Part shown: positions 34,990 through 42,934 of the stretch, in pieces | Position numbering within the stretch: the first letter of the stretch is position 1 | How the letters are laid out: each line of letters begins with the position of its first letter | Assembly: GCA_963658575.1 (NCBI GenBank) | Contig: CAVKQB010000006.1 | Location: forward strand, 1-64,000 | DNA length: 64,000 bases | Direction: 5' to 3' | DNA from: W0P28-013 sp963658575 | GTDB lineage: Bacteria; Bacteroidota; Bacteroidia; Bacteroidales; Paludibacteraceae | Notes under the pieces: model-generated | Told to the model about the DNA's origin: nothing | What the model saw: only the letters and a program-made list of their open reading frames with translations | Databases searched by the model: none | Program-made: the position numbers and the translations under genes

Positions 34990-35232
34990 ATGGACAAAGC
35001 GGAATTGATAACGCAGATAAACGAAATCCTTGCGCAGGAATTTGAGGTAGATGTGGCCACCATTACGCCCGAAGCCAACATCAAAGAGACGTTGATGCTC
35101 AATAGTTTAGATGTGGTGGATATGGTTGCCATCGTCGAATTCAAGTTTGGCGTGAAAATTGCTGCGAACGATTTGCCAAACGTTCAAACGTTTGCCGCGC
35201 TTTACGATTACGTTTACAAGCACAAAAAATGA
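34990..35232 (+). CDS. Acyl carrier protein, NSL variant
   Basis: 80 residues. The phosphopantetheine Ser is in LNSLDVVDMV near residue 38, so the usual DSL reads NSL. The four-helix ACP pattern is otherwise intact (ITQINEILAQEFEVDVATIT, then FAALYDYVYKHKK). It is followed 30 bases later by a second ACP with normal DSL. Carrying two distinct ACPs suggests that two steps of one pathway use different carriers. The Asp-to-Asn change at the modification site may alter recognition by the transferase. Confidence 0.92.
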   Translation: MDKAELITQINEILAQEFEVDVATITPEANIKETLMLNSLDVVDMVAIVEFKFGVKIAANDLPNVQTFAALYDYVYKHKK

Positions 35233-35262
35233 TTCAAAATTGTTAACAAAAATAAAAATAGA

Positions 35263-35505
35263 ATGGAAAAACAGGAATTGATAGCCAAAGTAAACGAAGT
35301 TTTGGCTGAAGAATTTGAAAAAGAGGTGTCGGAAATCACACCCGAAGCCGACATCAAGGCGACACTCGAACTCGACAGCCTGAGTCTGGTCGATTTGGTG
35401 GCTCTCATCGAAAACGAATTTGGCGTGAAAATCAAGCCGTCCGAAATGCCTCAAGTGAAGACGTTCGGTGCGCTTTACGATTTCATCGCCGAACGCATGG
35501 CCTAA
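35263..35505 (+). CDS. Acyl carrier protein, DSL form
   Basis: 80 residues with the canonical modification site LDSLSLVDLVALIE near residue 38. It aligns along its whole length with the first ACP, sharing LIAKVNEVLAEEFE at the start and FGALYDFIAERM at the end, so the two arose by duplication. The last base of the stop codon region overlaps the next start (TAATG). It is probably the carrier for chain extension by the adjacent ketosynthase. Confidence 0.93.
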   Translation: MEKQELIAKVNEVLAEEFEKEVSEITPEADIKATLELDSLSLVDLVALIENEFGVKIKPSEMPQVKTFGALYDFIAERMA

Positions 35506-35939
35506 TGGACGCAAAGCCGCTTTTTGTGGGCGACGCGCTCTACCGACTGATACCGCAGCGGCCGCCCATCGTGATGGTCGATGCGTTGGCCGATGCCACC
35601 GACGATGGTGCCAACACGGCACTGACAGTGGCTACCGACAACATTTTTTGTTCGGAAGGGCGATTGCGCGAGCCGGGGCTGATTGAACATATTGCTCAAT
35701 CGGCGGCGGCTTTTGCTGGTTTTGCCACCTACAAGCAGGGTTTGCCGCCCAAGTTGGGCTACATCGGCGAGTTGAAAAAGATTCGCATCAATGCTTTGCC
35801 GCTTGTGGGCGACACGTTGCGCACCATGTTGCACGTTTTGGGCGAGGCGGCTGGCATCACGTTGCTCGAAGCCGAAACGCGCGTTGGCGACACAGTGGTG
35901 GCTTCCGGCCAGATGAAAATTTTCATCAAGGAGGATTGA
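35505..35939 (+). CDS. FabZ/ApeP-like hotdog dehydratase
   Basis: 144 residues. The N-terminus (LIPQRPPIVMVDALADAT) and the central helix ahead of LIEHIAQSAAAFAGFATY have the form of a hotdog-fold beta-hydroxyacyl-ACP dehydratase; the catalytic His of FabZ is replaced in spacing by the 'PP.VMVD' and 'EHIAQ' segments of the ApeP-like group. It is likely to remove water from the hydroxyacyl-ACP made after the ketosynthase step. It starts one base into the second ACP's stop codon and is followed by a terminator, so the cluster ends here. A ketoreductase is not seen within the cluster. Confidence 0.85.
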   Translation: MDAKPLFVGDALYRLIPQRPPIVMVDALADATDDGANTALTVATDNIFCSEGRLREPGLIEHIAQSAAAFAGFATYKQGLPPKLGYIGELKKIRINALPLVGDTLRTMLHVLGEAAGITLLEAETRVGDTVVASGQMKIFIKED

Positions 35940-35968
35940 TGCCGCACTGATTTGTGAAAAAATGAAAA

Positions 35969-36000
35969 AGCACTTGCCCAAAAGGCAGGTGCTTTTTTTT
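35969..36000 (+). terminator. Intrinsic terminator of the lipid cluster
   Basis: AGCACTTGCC pairs with GGCAGGTGCT (one GT pair) around CAAAA, followed by eight T. Confidence 0.9.
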
Positions 36001-36019
36001 GATTGTCAGTTTGGGTGAA

Positions 36020-36898
36020 CTATGGAATTGCCACTTTCAGCGCGTGCGGCACCACCTGCACCTCGATGTGGTCGGCGAGTCCGAGGCAATCGCCGTCGCA
36101 GTGGAACGGCGTTTTTTCGGGCGTGCTGATGGTGATATGCTCGCATTCGAATGTTTCGACATATTTTTTGAAGTGGTCGAGGCGTTTGGTGAATAGCCCG
36201 AACAGCAGCCGCAGGGCACTCCAAAAGCCGAACGGCTTGATGATGGTAACGTTCAGTTTGCCGTCGGTGAGGTCGGCGTGCGGCGCGATGTAGGCGTTGA
36301 ATCCGAATTGGCGAATGTTGGCGCAATTGACGATGAAGGCTTGGCGTGTCTCCGTTTTCCCGTCGTGTTCGAGCGTGCATTCGAGCGGTTTGTAGTGAAA
36401 ATAGTCGTGCAGGCAGAGCGAGACGTACATCCAGAGTCCGCGTCGTTTGCGTTGTGCGACTTCGTAGGCTATTTGTGCGTCGAAGCCCACGCCACAAGTG
36501 CAGAAAAATGGCACGTCGTTTACGCGTCCGTAGTCGATTTGCCTGAAATTCAGCCGTTTGATGCACGAGATGGCGTTCAGTTGCAGCAGCGGCGATAGTC
36601 CCAATTCGCGTGCCAAACCGTTGCCAGAGCCGAGCGGCAGAATGGCCAGCGCGGTGTCGGAATCGACGAGCGAACTCGCAATTTCGTTTACGGTGCCATC
36701 GCCTCCGACGGCCGCCACAATCGGCACATGGTCGGCTACGGCTTGTTGCGCCAGTTCGCAGGCGTGTCCGCGGTGTGTGGTGTATTTGAACTCCAAATCG
36801 AACTCTTGTGCCAGCATGCGTGTGGCTATCGAAATCCAGTTGGTTTTGCCCAGCGTTCCCGATTTCGGATTGACGATGAAAAGTATTTTTTTGCGCAT
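36020..36898 (-). CDS. Diacylglycerol kinase-like lipid kinase (YegS type)
   Basis: 292 residues, the usual size. Residues 5-14 (ILFIVNPKSG) and the nucleotide-binding motif GGDGTVNEIASSL near 64 are diagnostic; PLGSGNGLARELG near 88 completes the ATP site. A beta-sandwich domain with FHCDGDCLGLADHI near 275 follows. Family members phosphorylate diacylglycerol, sphingosine or similar lipids at the inner membrane. It converges with the lipid cluster across a terminator and might act on related lipids, but it is on the other strand. Confidence 0.93.
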   Translation of the reverse strand: MRKKILFIVNPKSGTLGKTNWISIATRMLAQEFDLEFKYTTHRGHACELAQQAVADHVPIVAAVGGDGTVNEIASSLVDSDTALAILPLGSGNGLARELGLSPLLQLNAISCIKRLNFRQIDYGRVNDVPFFCTCGVGFDAQIAYEVAQRKRRGLWMYVSLCLHDYFHYKPLECTLEHDGKTETRQAFIVNCANIRQFGFNAYIAPHADLTDGKLNVTIIKPFGFWSALRLLFGLFTKRLDHFKKYVETFECEHITISTPEKTPFHCDGDCLGLADHIEVQVVPHALKVAIP

Positions 36899-36977
36899 CG
36901 ATGTCAGTCAGTGAAGAATTAATTTAGAATTTAGAATTTAGAATTGGGGCTTCAATTGCTAATTCCTGATTGTTTGT

Positions 36978-38090
36978 TTATTCTTGTCCGCCGAATTCCA
37001 TCAGGTAGGCTTTGATGAAAGCGTCGATGTCACCGTCCATCACAGCGTTCACGTTCGAGGTTTGGTAGTCGGTGCGGTGGTCTTTCACGCGCCGGTCGTC
37101 GAACACGTACGAGCGGATTTGCGAGCCCCATTCGATTTTCTTTTTCCCGGCTTCGATTTTGGCGGTTTCTTGCCGGCGTTTTTCGAGTTCGAGTTCGTAG
37201 AGTTGCGATTTCAGCAGGCGTAGCGCGTTTTCCTTGTTTTTCGGTTGGTCGCGACTTTCGGTGTTTTCGATGACGATTTCGTCCGGTTCGCCAGTGAGCG
37301 GATTTCGGAACGTGTAGTGCAGGCGCACGCCGCTCTCCACCTTGTTCACATTTTGTCCGCCTGCGCCGCTTGATCGGAAGGTGTCCCACGAGAGGTTGGC
37401 GTTCGATATTTCGATTTCGATGGTGTCGTCGACCAGCGGCGCGACGAATACCGACGAGAACGAGGTCATGCGTTTGCCTTGCGCGTTGTAGGGCGACACG
37501 CGCACGAGCCGGTGCACGCCGTTTTCGCTTTTCAGGTAGCCGTAGGCGTAGTCGCCGTCCACTTGGAACGTAATGCTTTTGATACCGGCTTCGTCGCCGT
37601 CGAGCAGGTTCGATATGGTGGTGCGGTAGCCGTGTTTTTCGCAGTAGCGCATGTACATGCGCATGAGCATTTGCGCCCAGTCTTGTGCTTCGGTGCCTCC
37701 TGCGCCGGCCACTATTTTGATGACGGCTCCGAGTTTGTCCTCTTCGCGGCGTAGCATGTTGCGCATTTCGAGCGTTTCGACCTGTTGCACGGCTTTGTTG
37801 TAGGCGGCATCTACTTCGGCTTCGGTCAGTGCCTCTTCTTTGAAAAAGTCGAGCGATATTTCCACCTCTTCGGCGGCTGCTTTGACGTCGTTATAGCCCG
37901 TTATCCAGTATTTGAGGGCGCGTACTTTTTTCATTTGCTCTTCGGCGCGTTTTTGGTCTTGCCAGAAGTCGGGTGCTTGCGTTTTCAGTTCCTCTTCTTC
38001 GAGTTGCATCTGTTTGTTGTCGATGTCGAGGTAGCGGTGCAGTGCCTCGACACGTTCGTTGAGTGCTTTCAGTTGTTCGGTGGTGATCAT
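36978..38090 (-). CDS. prfB: Peptide chain release factor 2 (RF2)
   Basis: 370 residues. The catalytic GGQ is in SGAGGQNVNKVES near residue 240, and the stop-codon recognition loop reads VRVSPYNAQGKRMTSF near 195, with SPY in place of the SPF of E. coli, as is usual in this phylum. The frame is continuous from MITTEQLKALNERVE to the end, so the programmed frameshift seen in many prfB genes is absent. It releases peptides at UGA and UAA. A UAA stop ends it at 36978. The helicase-like or TerB-like gene upstream is on the same strand 117 bases away. Confidence 0.96.
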   Translation of the reverse strand: MITTEQLKALNERVEALHRYLDIDNKQMQLEEEELKTQAPDFWQDQKRAEEQMKKVRALKYWITGYNDVKAAAEEVEISLDFFKEEALTEAEVDAAYNKAVQQVETLEMRNMLRREEDKLGAVIKIVAGAGGTEAQDWAQMLMRMYMRYCEKHGYRTTISNLLDGDEAGIKSITFQVDGDYAYGYLKSENGVHRLVRVSPYNAQGKRMTSFSSVFVAPLVDDTIEIEISNANLSWDTFRSSGAGGQNVNKVESGVRLHYTFRNPLTGEPDEIVIENTESRDQPKNKENALRLLKSQLYELELEKRRQETAKIEAGKKKIEWGSQIRSYVFDDRRVKDHRTDYQTSNVNAVMDGDIDAFIKAYLMEFGGQE

Positions 38091-38207
38091 TTATATTTCA
38101 GATTTCAGATTGCGCTGCGCGCGGTTTCTAATCGTTTTTCAAAATTGCTATCGCAATTTTTGTTTCTAAGTTTCTGCTTTTTTTTAATTGTTCGGTTGTT
38201 GGATTTT

Positions 38208-38693
38208 CTATCGCTGCAAGGCGATTCGCTGTTCGGTGGCGGTTACTATTTTGTAAAATTGGTCGTAACTTAAGCCGAAAATCTCTTGCAAATTGGTTTG
38301 CATCAAGGCTTCCTGCGGGTCTATTTTATGGTCGGCATACATTTTTTCGAGTTGCAGCGCGAGAATGTCGTTGACCGTTTTTTCGTAACCGAATTTGTAA
38401 AAATCGCCCTCTTTGATTTTGAAAAAGGCTTTCAAAAGTGCCATGTTTTTCAACTCGTTTTCGGTCAGTATGCCGTCTTGCAACGCGAGCAGGGCGTAGT
38501 CGAGAATGACACCGATGGTTTGCGTTTTGATGTCGGAAATTTTGTGAATATGCAGCGCATCGAGCAGTGCTTCGCGTTTGAAGACGAGATTTTCGGCCGG
38601 TTCGGTGGCGATCTGCTGCAACAGACGAGCGATGCGTTCGTCGTACTTCTTTTGCGCCAACAATTCGACGGCTGCCTCTTGTAGGTTTTTCAT
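38208..38693 (-). CDS. Helical protein of unknown function (TerB-like size)
   Basis: 161 residues from the ATG complementary to 38691-38693; 14 more residues are possible upstream. It is all-helical by appearance, with AAVELLAQKKYDERIARLLQQ, LLDALHIHKISDIKTQTIGV and DGILTENELKNMALLKAFF, and has an acidic pattern in DHKIDPQEALMQ that resembles an EF-hand-like or TerB-like loop. It has no signal peptide and no membrane helix, so it is cytoplasmic. I do not recognise a defined family. It precedes prfB on the same strand with a 117-base spacer. Confidence 0.7.
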   Translation of the reverse strand: MKNLQEAAVELLAQKKYDERIARLLQQIATEPAENLVFKREALLDALHIHKISDIKTQTIGVILDYALLALQDGILTENELKNMALLKAFFKIKEGDFYKFGYEKTVNDILALQLEKMYADHKIDPQEALMQTNLQEIFGLSYDQFYKIVTATEQRIALQR

Positions 38694-39135
38694 GATTTTG
38701 GTTGATTGGTGCGATTTGTTGCTTGTATTGGCCAAGTTTAGTTGGTGTCGTTTTTAGTTCGTTTCTTGTTTTTTCCGTTCATTTCTTTTGACGACCAAAA
38801 GAAATGAACCAATTTTGCGATTGAGCGAGTGCAAAGCAAACTTGTTTTCAATTTGCCGAGCGTGAGCAAAATCAAGAATTAAAGAAAAGTCGCCAGTCGG
38901 GGCGCGAGCGTTGCTCAAAATTGGCGGTTTTGGTTTCGGCATCGTCAAAACTCGCTGCACTCCTCGTCCCCCTATCCTCGCTACGCTCGGCAGAGGGACA
39001 GAATTACGCCTAACAACTTCTAACTCCTCACTCCTAACTCCTCACTCCTAACTCCTCATTTCTCACTGCTCACTACTCACTACTCACTACTCACTGCTAA
39101 CTTCTCACTACTAACTTCTCACTACTAATTGCTCA
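38694..39135. repeat. Repeat-filled spacer with a 14-bp hairpin and T(A/G)GTGAG array
   Basis: Holds a perfect inverted repeat at 38777-38809 (see separate entry), then TTGAGCGAGTGCAAAGC and CCCTATCCTCGCTACGC elements that recur at 50290-50420 and 50910-50965, and from 39014 to 39136 a minisatellite (CTCACTACTCACTAC-like units). No credible gene is present. Confidence 0.75.
38777..38809. repeat. Perfect 14-bp inverted repeat
   Basis: GTTCATTTCTTTTG and CAAAAGAAATGAAC flank the loop ACGAC. It has no T tail on either side, so it is not a standard terminator. Confidence 0.9.
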
Positions 39136-39801
39136 CTATTTCCCTACGGTTTGTGCCAAGATGAATGCGTGGTTGGCATCGTTTAGGCCGAGCAGGTCGA
39201 GCAGTTGGTCGGCTTTGGCACTGCCGCGTGTGATGGATTTCAGGCCGTGAGCGGCGCAGTAGAGGTTCACGTTTTCGGCGTAGCCGGCGGCATCTTGTCC
39301 ACACAGAAACCAGCGGCGGTCGGCGGGAATGTCGGCTCCGCGCCCGGTGTATTTGGCGTAGTTGGCCACATAGACCAAGTTGAGCGGGGCAGAGTAGGCG
39401 AAGTCTTGCATGGCTGCGGCTTGGCGGTGGTCGCCGTCGACCACTTTCACGAGTTTGTGCGCGGCCGATTCGTAGCGGTAAATGCCTTCGGCGAAACAGG
39501 CGTAAACTTCAATCGGGTAGAGTGCCAAGGCCGATGGAGCCGTCAGTTTGCCGTCGGGGCGGTTAGCGCCCGCTGCTGCCCACAGCACTCCCGACACCTC
39601 TTCGAGCGAGAGGCGTTCGGCGCTGTATTCGCGGCTCGATTGGCGTAGCGCAAGGGCTTCGTTGATGGTGAGTCCGCCTTGGGCGGCGGGCGTGGTCAGC
39701 ATGATTTCGTCGGACATTTCCATGACAGTTTCGTTTTTTTGTTGATCGCGGCACGCTGTCAGTGCGGCAACGGCCATCAAAATGAGAATGGATTTTTTCA
39801 T
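39136..39801 (-). CDS. Exported nitroreductase-family protein (SagB-like lipoprotein)
   Basis: 221 residues from the ATG complementary to 39799-39801. The N-terminus is a lipoprotein signal with lipobox ALTAC near residues 15-19. The mature domain is a nitroreductase fold of the SagB type: ALRQSSREYSAERLSLEEVS near 57, LWAAAGANRPDG near 80, and LLGLNDANHAFILAQTVGK at the end. The family binds FMN. Having a lipoprotein anchor means the flavoprotein is outside the cytoplasm, which is uncommon for nitroreductases although known in Bacteroidota. A cyclodehydratase partner (SagC/D) is not in this window, so it is probably not a bacteriocin enzyme. Substrate unknown. Confidence 0.82.
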   Translation of the reverse strand: MKKSILILMAVAALTACRDQQKNETVMEMSDEIMLTTPAAQGGLTINEALALRQSSREYSAERLSLEEVSGVLWAAAGANRPDGKLTAPSALALYPIEVYACFAEGIYRYESAAHKLVKVVDGDHRQAAAMQDFAYSAPLNLVYVANYAKYTGRGADIPADRRWFLCGQDAAGYAENVNLYCAAHGLKSITRGSAKADQLLDLLGLNDANHAFILAQTVGK

Positions 39802-39907
39802 AAAAATTTCAGATTTCAGATTGCGCTGCGCGCGGTTCAGTGTTTCTATTGTTTCTAAGTTTCTCGTGCTGTGCACGTTTTTTGGTTTCTGTGGATTTGG
39901 TTATTTT

Positions 39908-40207
39908 GGTCGCACGGGATTTGCAATCCCGTGCTTTTTTATGTGCGGATTTGTAATCCGCAACGGGCGCAATTGATGCGCCCCTACAAATTGAATTATT
40001 GAATCATTGACTTATTGAATTATTGAATGTGTAAATCTGTCAATAACAATCTCTCACCTCTAACCTATAACCTCTCACCTTTTTTCTTGTGTCTTGCTAC
40101 TTGTATCTTGCTACTGAAATTATCTTTGTTCTTTGTTCTATATTCTTTGCTCTTTGTTCTAAAATTGCGGCTTTGCCGCCTCACTGCTAACTTCTCACTA
40201 CTAATTG
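39908..40207. repeat. REP-like double palindrome and reverse-oriented word repeats
   Basis: 39908-39973 is a close copy of the 14888 REP block. From 40060 to 40207 come the words found elsewhere, in reverse orientation: ACCTCTAACCTATAACCTC, CTTGTGTCTTGCTACTTG, TTTGTTCTATATTCTTTG and a minisatellite tail. No gene is seen. Confidence 0.8.
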
Positions 40208-40945
40208 CTAACTTTTCTGCGGATATTTCCGGAACCAACTGCCGATTTTCAGGCGCACGACACCGAAAAGTGCTTCGCTGAAGATGCCGCCGCTCATTTT
40301 CGATGTGCCTTCGACGCGGTTGACGAATACGATGGGCACCTCTTTGATAGTGAAACCGCATTTGGCGGCGGTGAATTTCATCTCGATTTGGAAAGCGTAG
40401 CCTTTGAAACGGATTTTGTCGAATTCGATGGTTTCGAGCACTTGGCGGCGGTAGCAGACGAATCCAGCGGTGGTGTCGGCCACGCGCAAGCCCGTGATGC
40501 AGCGCACATATTTCGAGGCGTAGTACGACATCAGCAGGCGTCCCATCGGCCAATTGACAATGTTCACCACGTTGCCCACATAGCGCGACCCGACCACCAC
40601 ATCGGCACCGGCGCGGGCGGTTTCGTACATCTCTTGCAGTTTGCCCACGGGGTGCGAAAAGTCGGCGTCCATCTCGAAAATGTATTGGTAATCGTGTTCC
40701 AGCACCCACTTGAAACCAGCGATGTAGGCCGTTCCAAGTCCGAGTTTTCCAGTGCGCTCGACCAAATGCAGACGGTCGGGAAATTCGTCGATGAGGCGTT
40801 TCACGATGGCACCGGTGCCGTCGGGCGAGCCGTCGTCGATGACGAGAATGTGGAACTCTTTGGGTAGCGCAAACACGGTGCGCACCATCTTTTCGATGTT
40901 CTCCTTTTCGTTGTAGGTGGGAATGATGATGATGGAATCCGACAT
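40208..40945 (-). CDS. Polyprenol monophosphomannose synthase-like glycosyltransferase
   Basis: 245 residues, a single GT-A domain without transmembrane helices. Residues 3-11 (SIIIIPTYNEKEN) bind the nucleotide; VIDDGSPDGTG near 38 and FEMDADFSHPVG near 89 are the acidic metal-binding motifs; ITGLRVADTTAGFVCYRR near 145 and KEVPIVFVNRVEGTSKMSG near 205 are diagnostic of the DPM1/DPG1-type family. It should move mannose (or a similar sugar) from GDP to polyprenyl phosphate on the cytoplasmic face of the membrane. A promoter lies 33 bases upstream. Confidence 0.92.
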   Translation of the reverse strand: MSDSIIIIPTYNEKENIEKMVRTVFALPKEFHILVIDDGSPDGTGAIVKRLIDEFPDRLHLVERTGKLGLGTAYIAGFKWVLEHDYQYIFEMDADFSHPVGKLQEMYETARAGADVVVGSRYVGNVVNIVNWPMGRLLMSYYASKYVRCITGLRVADTTAGFVCYRRQVLETIEFDKIRFKGYAFQIEMKFTAAKCGFTIKEVPIVFVNRVEGTSKMSGGIFSEALFGVVRLKIGSWFRKYPQKS

Positions 40946-40977
40946 GGCAATTTGGGTCTTGTGGTTTTTCTATTTTG

Positions 40978-40985
40978 CAAAAATA
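40978..40985 (-). promoter_or_regulatory. -7 promoter element of the glycosyltransferase gene
   Basis: TATTTTTG on the minus strand, 33 bases before the start codon. The -33 element is not clear. Confidence 0.5.
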
Positions 40986-41033
40986 GTTATTTTTTCGTGT
41001 TGCTACAATCTTTTGGCCATTTATTTGTGTTTT

Positions 41034-41882
41034 TCAGGCAATCCACACCAACGCCACATAGATGGCGTTGCAGAGGCCGGCCAGCAGCAGACAGCGGTTG
41101 TATTGCGCGCCTTGTGCGTGGCGTACTGCACCGAAAAGCATGAGCAGCGGTACAGCAACGCAGGCTGTAATCCAACTTTCGAACGCTAAATAGGCGCAAA
41201 CGGGGGCTAAAACGATGAGCAGAAACATGCACCACTCGGCGGCGCGCTTGCCGAACCGAACGGGAAAGGTGCGCTTGTTGGCGCGTCGGTCGTCGTCGAG
41301 GTCGCGTATGTTGTTGATACTCAGCACGCACATGGAGCAGATGCCGCACACGCTGCCCGCCCAAAAGGCTTGCAGCAACAGACTGTCGTCGAGCGTTTGC
41401 AGCCACACCGTGCCCATGGTAGCGATGATGCCGTAGTAGAGATAGACAAACAGATCGGCGATGCCCAAGTAACTCAGCGAGTGGTTGGTGGCGGTGTAGA
41501 GCCAAGCAAAAAGCAGGGCAGTGGTGCCAATGACAACAATCGGCCAACCGCCCACGATTACCAGATAAACGCCCGTCAGCAAGGCGATGGCGGCGCAAAT
41601 GCAGCAGGCCGTCAGCATTTGTCGTGGCGTTACTTCGCCTTCGGCCAGCGCACGTTTGAAACCCTTGCGCCCCTTGCGGTCGGTGCCGCGCTCGAAGTCG
41701 TAATAGTCGTTGATGAGGTTGCTGAGAATCTGCAGTGCCAGCGCACTGATGGCCGTAACGACGGCTGTTGCGCTGTCGAGCCCGATGCCCGATTTGGCCA
41801 CGATGAGCAGCCCGACAAGCACAGGGCAGAGCGACGCGAAAAGCGTTTGCGGCCGTGTGATGCGTATCCAAAGAAGAAACAT
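41034..41882 (-). CDS. menA: 1,4-Dihydroxy-2-naphthoate octaprenyltransferase MenA
   Basis: 282 residues with about eight transmembrane helices. The first prenyl-diphosphate motif is NDYYDFERGTDRKGRKGF near residue 65, and the second is NNIRDLDDDRRANKRTFPV near 190. It attaches the polyprenyl chain to dihydroxynaphthoate in menaquinone synthesis, at the inner membrane. The next menaquinone gene (ubiE) lies upstream on the same strand beyond a minisatellite of about 170 bases, so the two may be one unit or separately transcribed. Start as chosen gives MFLLWIRITRPQTLFASL, typical of the family. Confidence 0.94.
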   Translation of the reverse strand: MFLLWIRITRPQTLFASLCPVLVGLLIVAKSGIGLDSATAVVTAISALALQILSNLINDYYDFERGTDRKGRKGFKRALAEGEVTPRQMLTACCICAAIALLTGVYLVIVGGWPIVVIGTTALLFAWLYTATNHSLSYLGIADLFVYLYYGIIATMGTVWLQTLDDSLLLQAFWAGSVCGICSMCVLSINNIRDLDDDRRANKRTFPVRFGKRAAEWCMFLLIVLAPVCAYLAFESWITACVAVPLLMLFGAVRHAQGAQYNRCLLLAGLCNAIYVALVWIA

Positions 41883-41892
41883 ACTTGTTTAA

Positions 41893-42027
41893 TTAGGAGT
41901 TAGAAGTTAGTAGTGAGGAGTGAGTAGTGAGGAATGAGTAGTGAGTAGTGAGGAATGAGTAGTGAGGAGTGAGGAGTGAGGAGTGAGTAGTGAGGAATGA
42001 GTAGTGAGGAATGAGTAGTGTTTTTTT
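41893..42027. repeat. T(A/G)GTGAG minisatellite between menA and ubiE
   Basis: About 17 head-to-tail copies of units such as TAGTGAG, GAGTGAG and GAATGAG, with drift toward both ends. It separates menA from ubiE; no gene is present. Confidence 0.85.
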
Positions 42028-42053
42028 AATTTACAAATTGACGAATTGACAGA

Positions 42054-42758
42054 TTATTTTGCTTCTAAATGGCTTTTTTCGCCGCGATAGAGCGTGGCGA
42101 TGCCGAATGTGAGCGGCGTGTGCGTTACTTGTGCGAATCCGGCCTGCTGCATCTGCTGGCAAAACTCTTCGCCCCAAACGAATCCTTTGACCGAACGGTT
42201 GAGGTAGCGGTATGCCTGCTTGTCGTGGCTCATCAGCGCGCCGATGTGCGGCAAAATGTGGCTGAAATAGAGGTCGTAGCACCACGCAACGAAGCGATTC
42301 TTCGGGTACGAAAATTCGAGAATCAGCACCTCGCCGCCTGGGCGCAACACGCGGAACATCTCTTTCAGACCTTGGCTCAAATCCGAAAAATTGCGGCAGC
42401 CGAAACTGCACGTTACCGCATCGAACGCCCCGTCGTCGAACGGCATGGCGAGTGCCGATGCTTCGCGAAAGGCGATGTTGAGTCCCTGCGTTTTCTGTGC
42501 ACCGATGCGCATCATTTCGGTCGACAAGTCGATGCCGACAATGCGCGTTGCCTTGTGTTGGCGCACGATTTCGAGGCTCAAATCGCCCGTGCCGATGGCC
42601 ACGTCGAGTGCTTCGGTGCAGGGACGCATTGTGGCGGCCAAGCGGCGGCGCCAGCGTTTGTCGATGTTGAACGACAGCAGGTGGTTGAGCGCGTCGTAGG
42701 TGCTGGCAATGCCATCGAACAGGGTGCCAATGTGTTGTTTTTGTTCCGTTTCGTTCAT
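42054..42758 (-). CDS. ubiE: Demethylmenaquinone methyltransferase UbiE/MenG
   Basis: 234 residues, the usual size. The AdoMet site is in ALDVAIGTGDLSLEIVRQ near residue 55, motif GIDLSTEMMRIG near 80, and the family signature DAVTCSFGCRNFSD near 120. The C-terminal region YRYLNRSVKGFVWGEEFC near 185 is also diagnostic. It methylates demethylmenaquinone, the last step of the pathway. It is divergent from the pyruvate oxidoreductase gene, with a TACCTTTG promoter 29 bases before its start. Confidence 0.94.
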   Translation of the reverse strand: MNETEQKQHIGTLFDGIASTYDALNHLLSFNIDKRWRRRLAATMRPCTEALDVAIGTGDLSLEIVRQHKATRIVGIDLSTEMMRIGAQKTQGLNIAFREASALAMPFDDGAFDAVTCSFGCRNFSDLSQGLKEMFRVLRPGGEVLILEFSYPKNRFVAWCYDLYFSHILPHIGALMSHDKQAYRYLNRSVKGFVWGEEFCQQMQQAGFAQVTHTPLTFGIATLYRGEKSHLEAK

Positions 42759-42786
42759 AGTTTCGGCAGCGTTCCAAATTTGTCGG

Positions 42787-42794
42787 CAAAGGTA
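42787..42794 (-). promoter_or_regulatory. -7 promoter element of ubiE
   Basis: TACCTTTG on the minus strand, 29 bases before the ubiE start. Confidence 0.55.
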
Positions 42795-42870
42795 CTAAAT
42801 AAAAGTGTGGCCGATGAACATTGTTCATAAAAAAGCGTTCAACCATTTCGCTGTTTGAACTAAAAAAACT

Positions 42871-42878
42871 ATTTTTGC
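42871..42878 (+). promoter_or_regulatory. -7 promoter element of the pyruvate oxidoreductase gene
   Basis: TATTTTTG on the plus strand, 57 bases before the start. The -33 element is weak, perhaps TTTC at 42847. Confidence 0.5.
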
Positions 42879-42934
42879 AGATTGATCTGAAAGTCGATAA
42901 ATGCAGAAATTAACATAAAAAAACATCTGAAATT

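Noticed and set aside
38040..38090. Programmed frameshift in prfB
   Set aside because: The frame is continuous from MITTEQL to the GGQ domain without an in-frame UGA, so none is needed.
38754..38960. Possible 68-residue protein on the minus strand
   Set aside because: It is written mostly in the hairpin and dispersed repeat sequence and has no family features.
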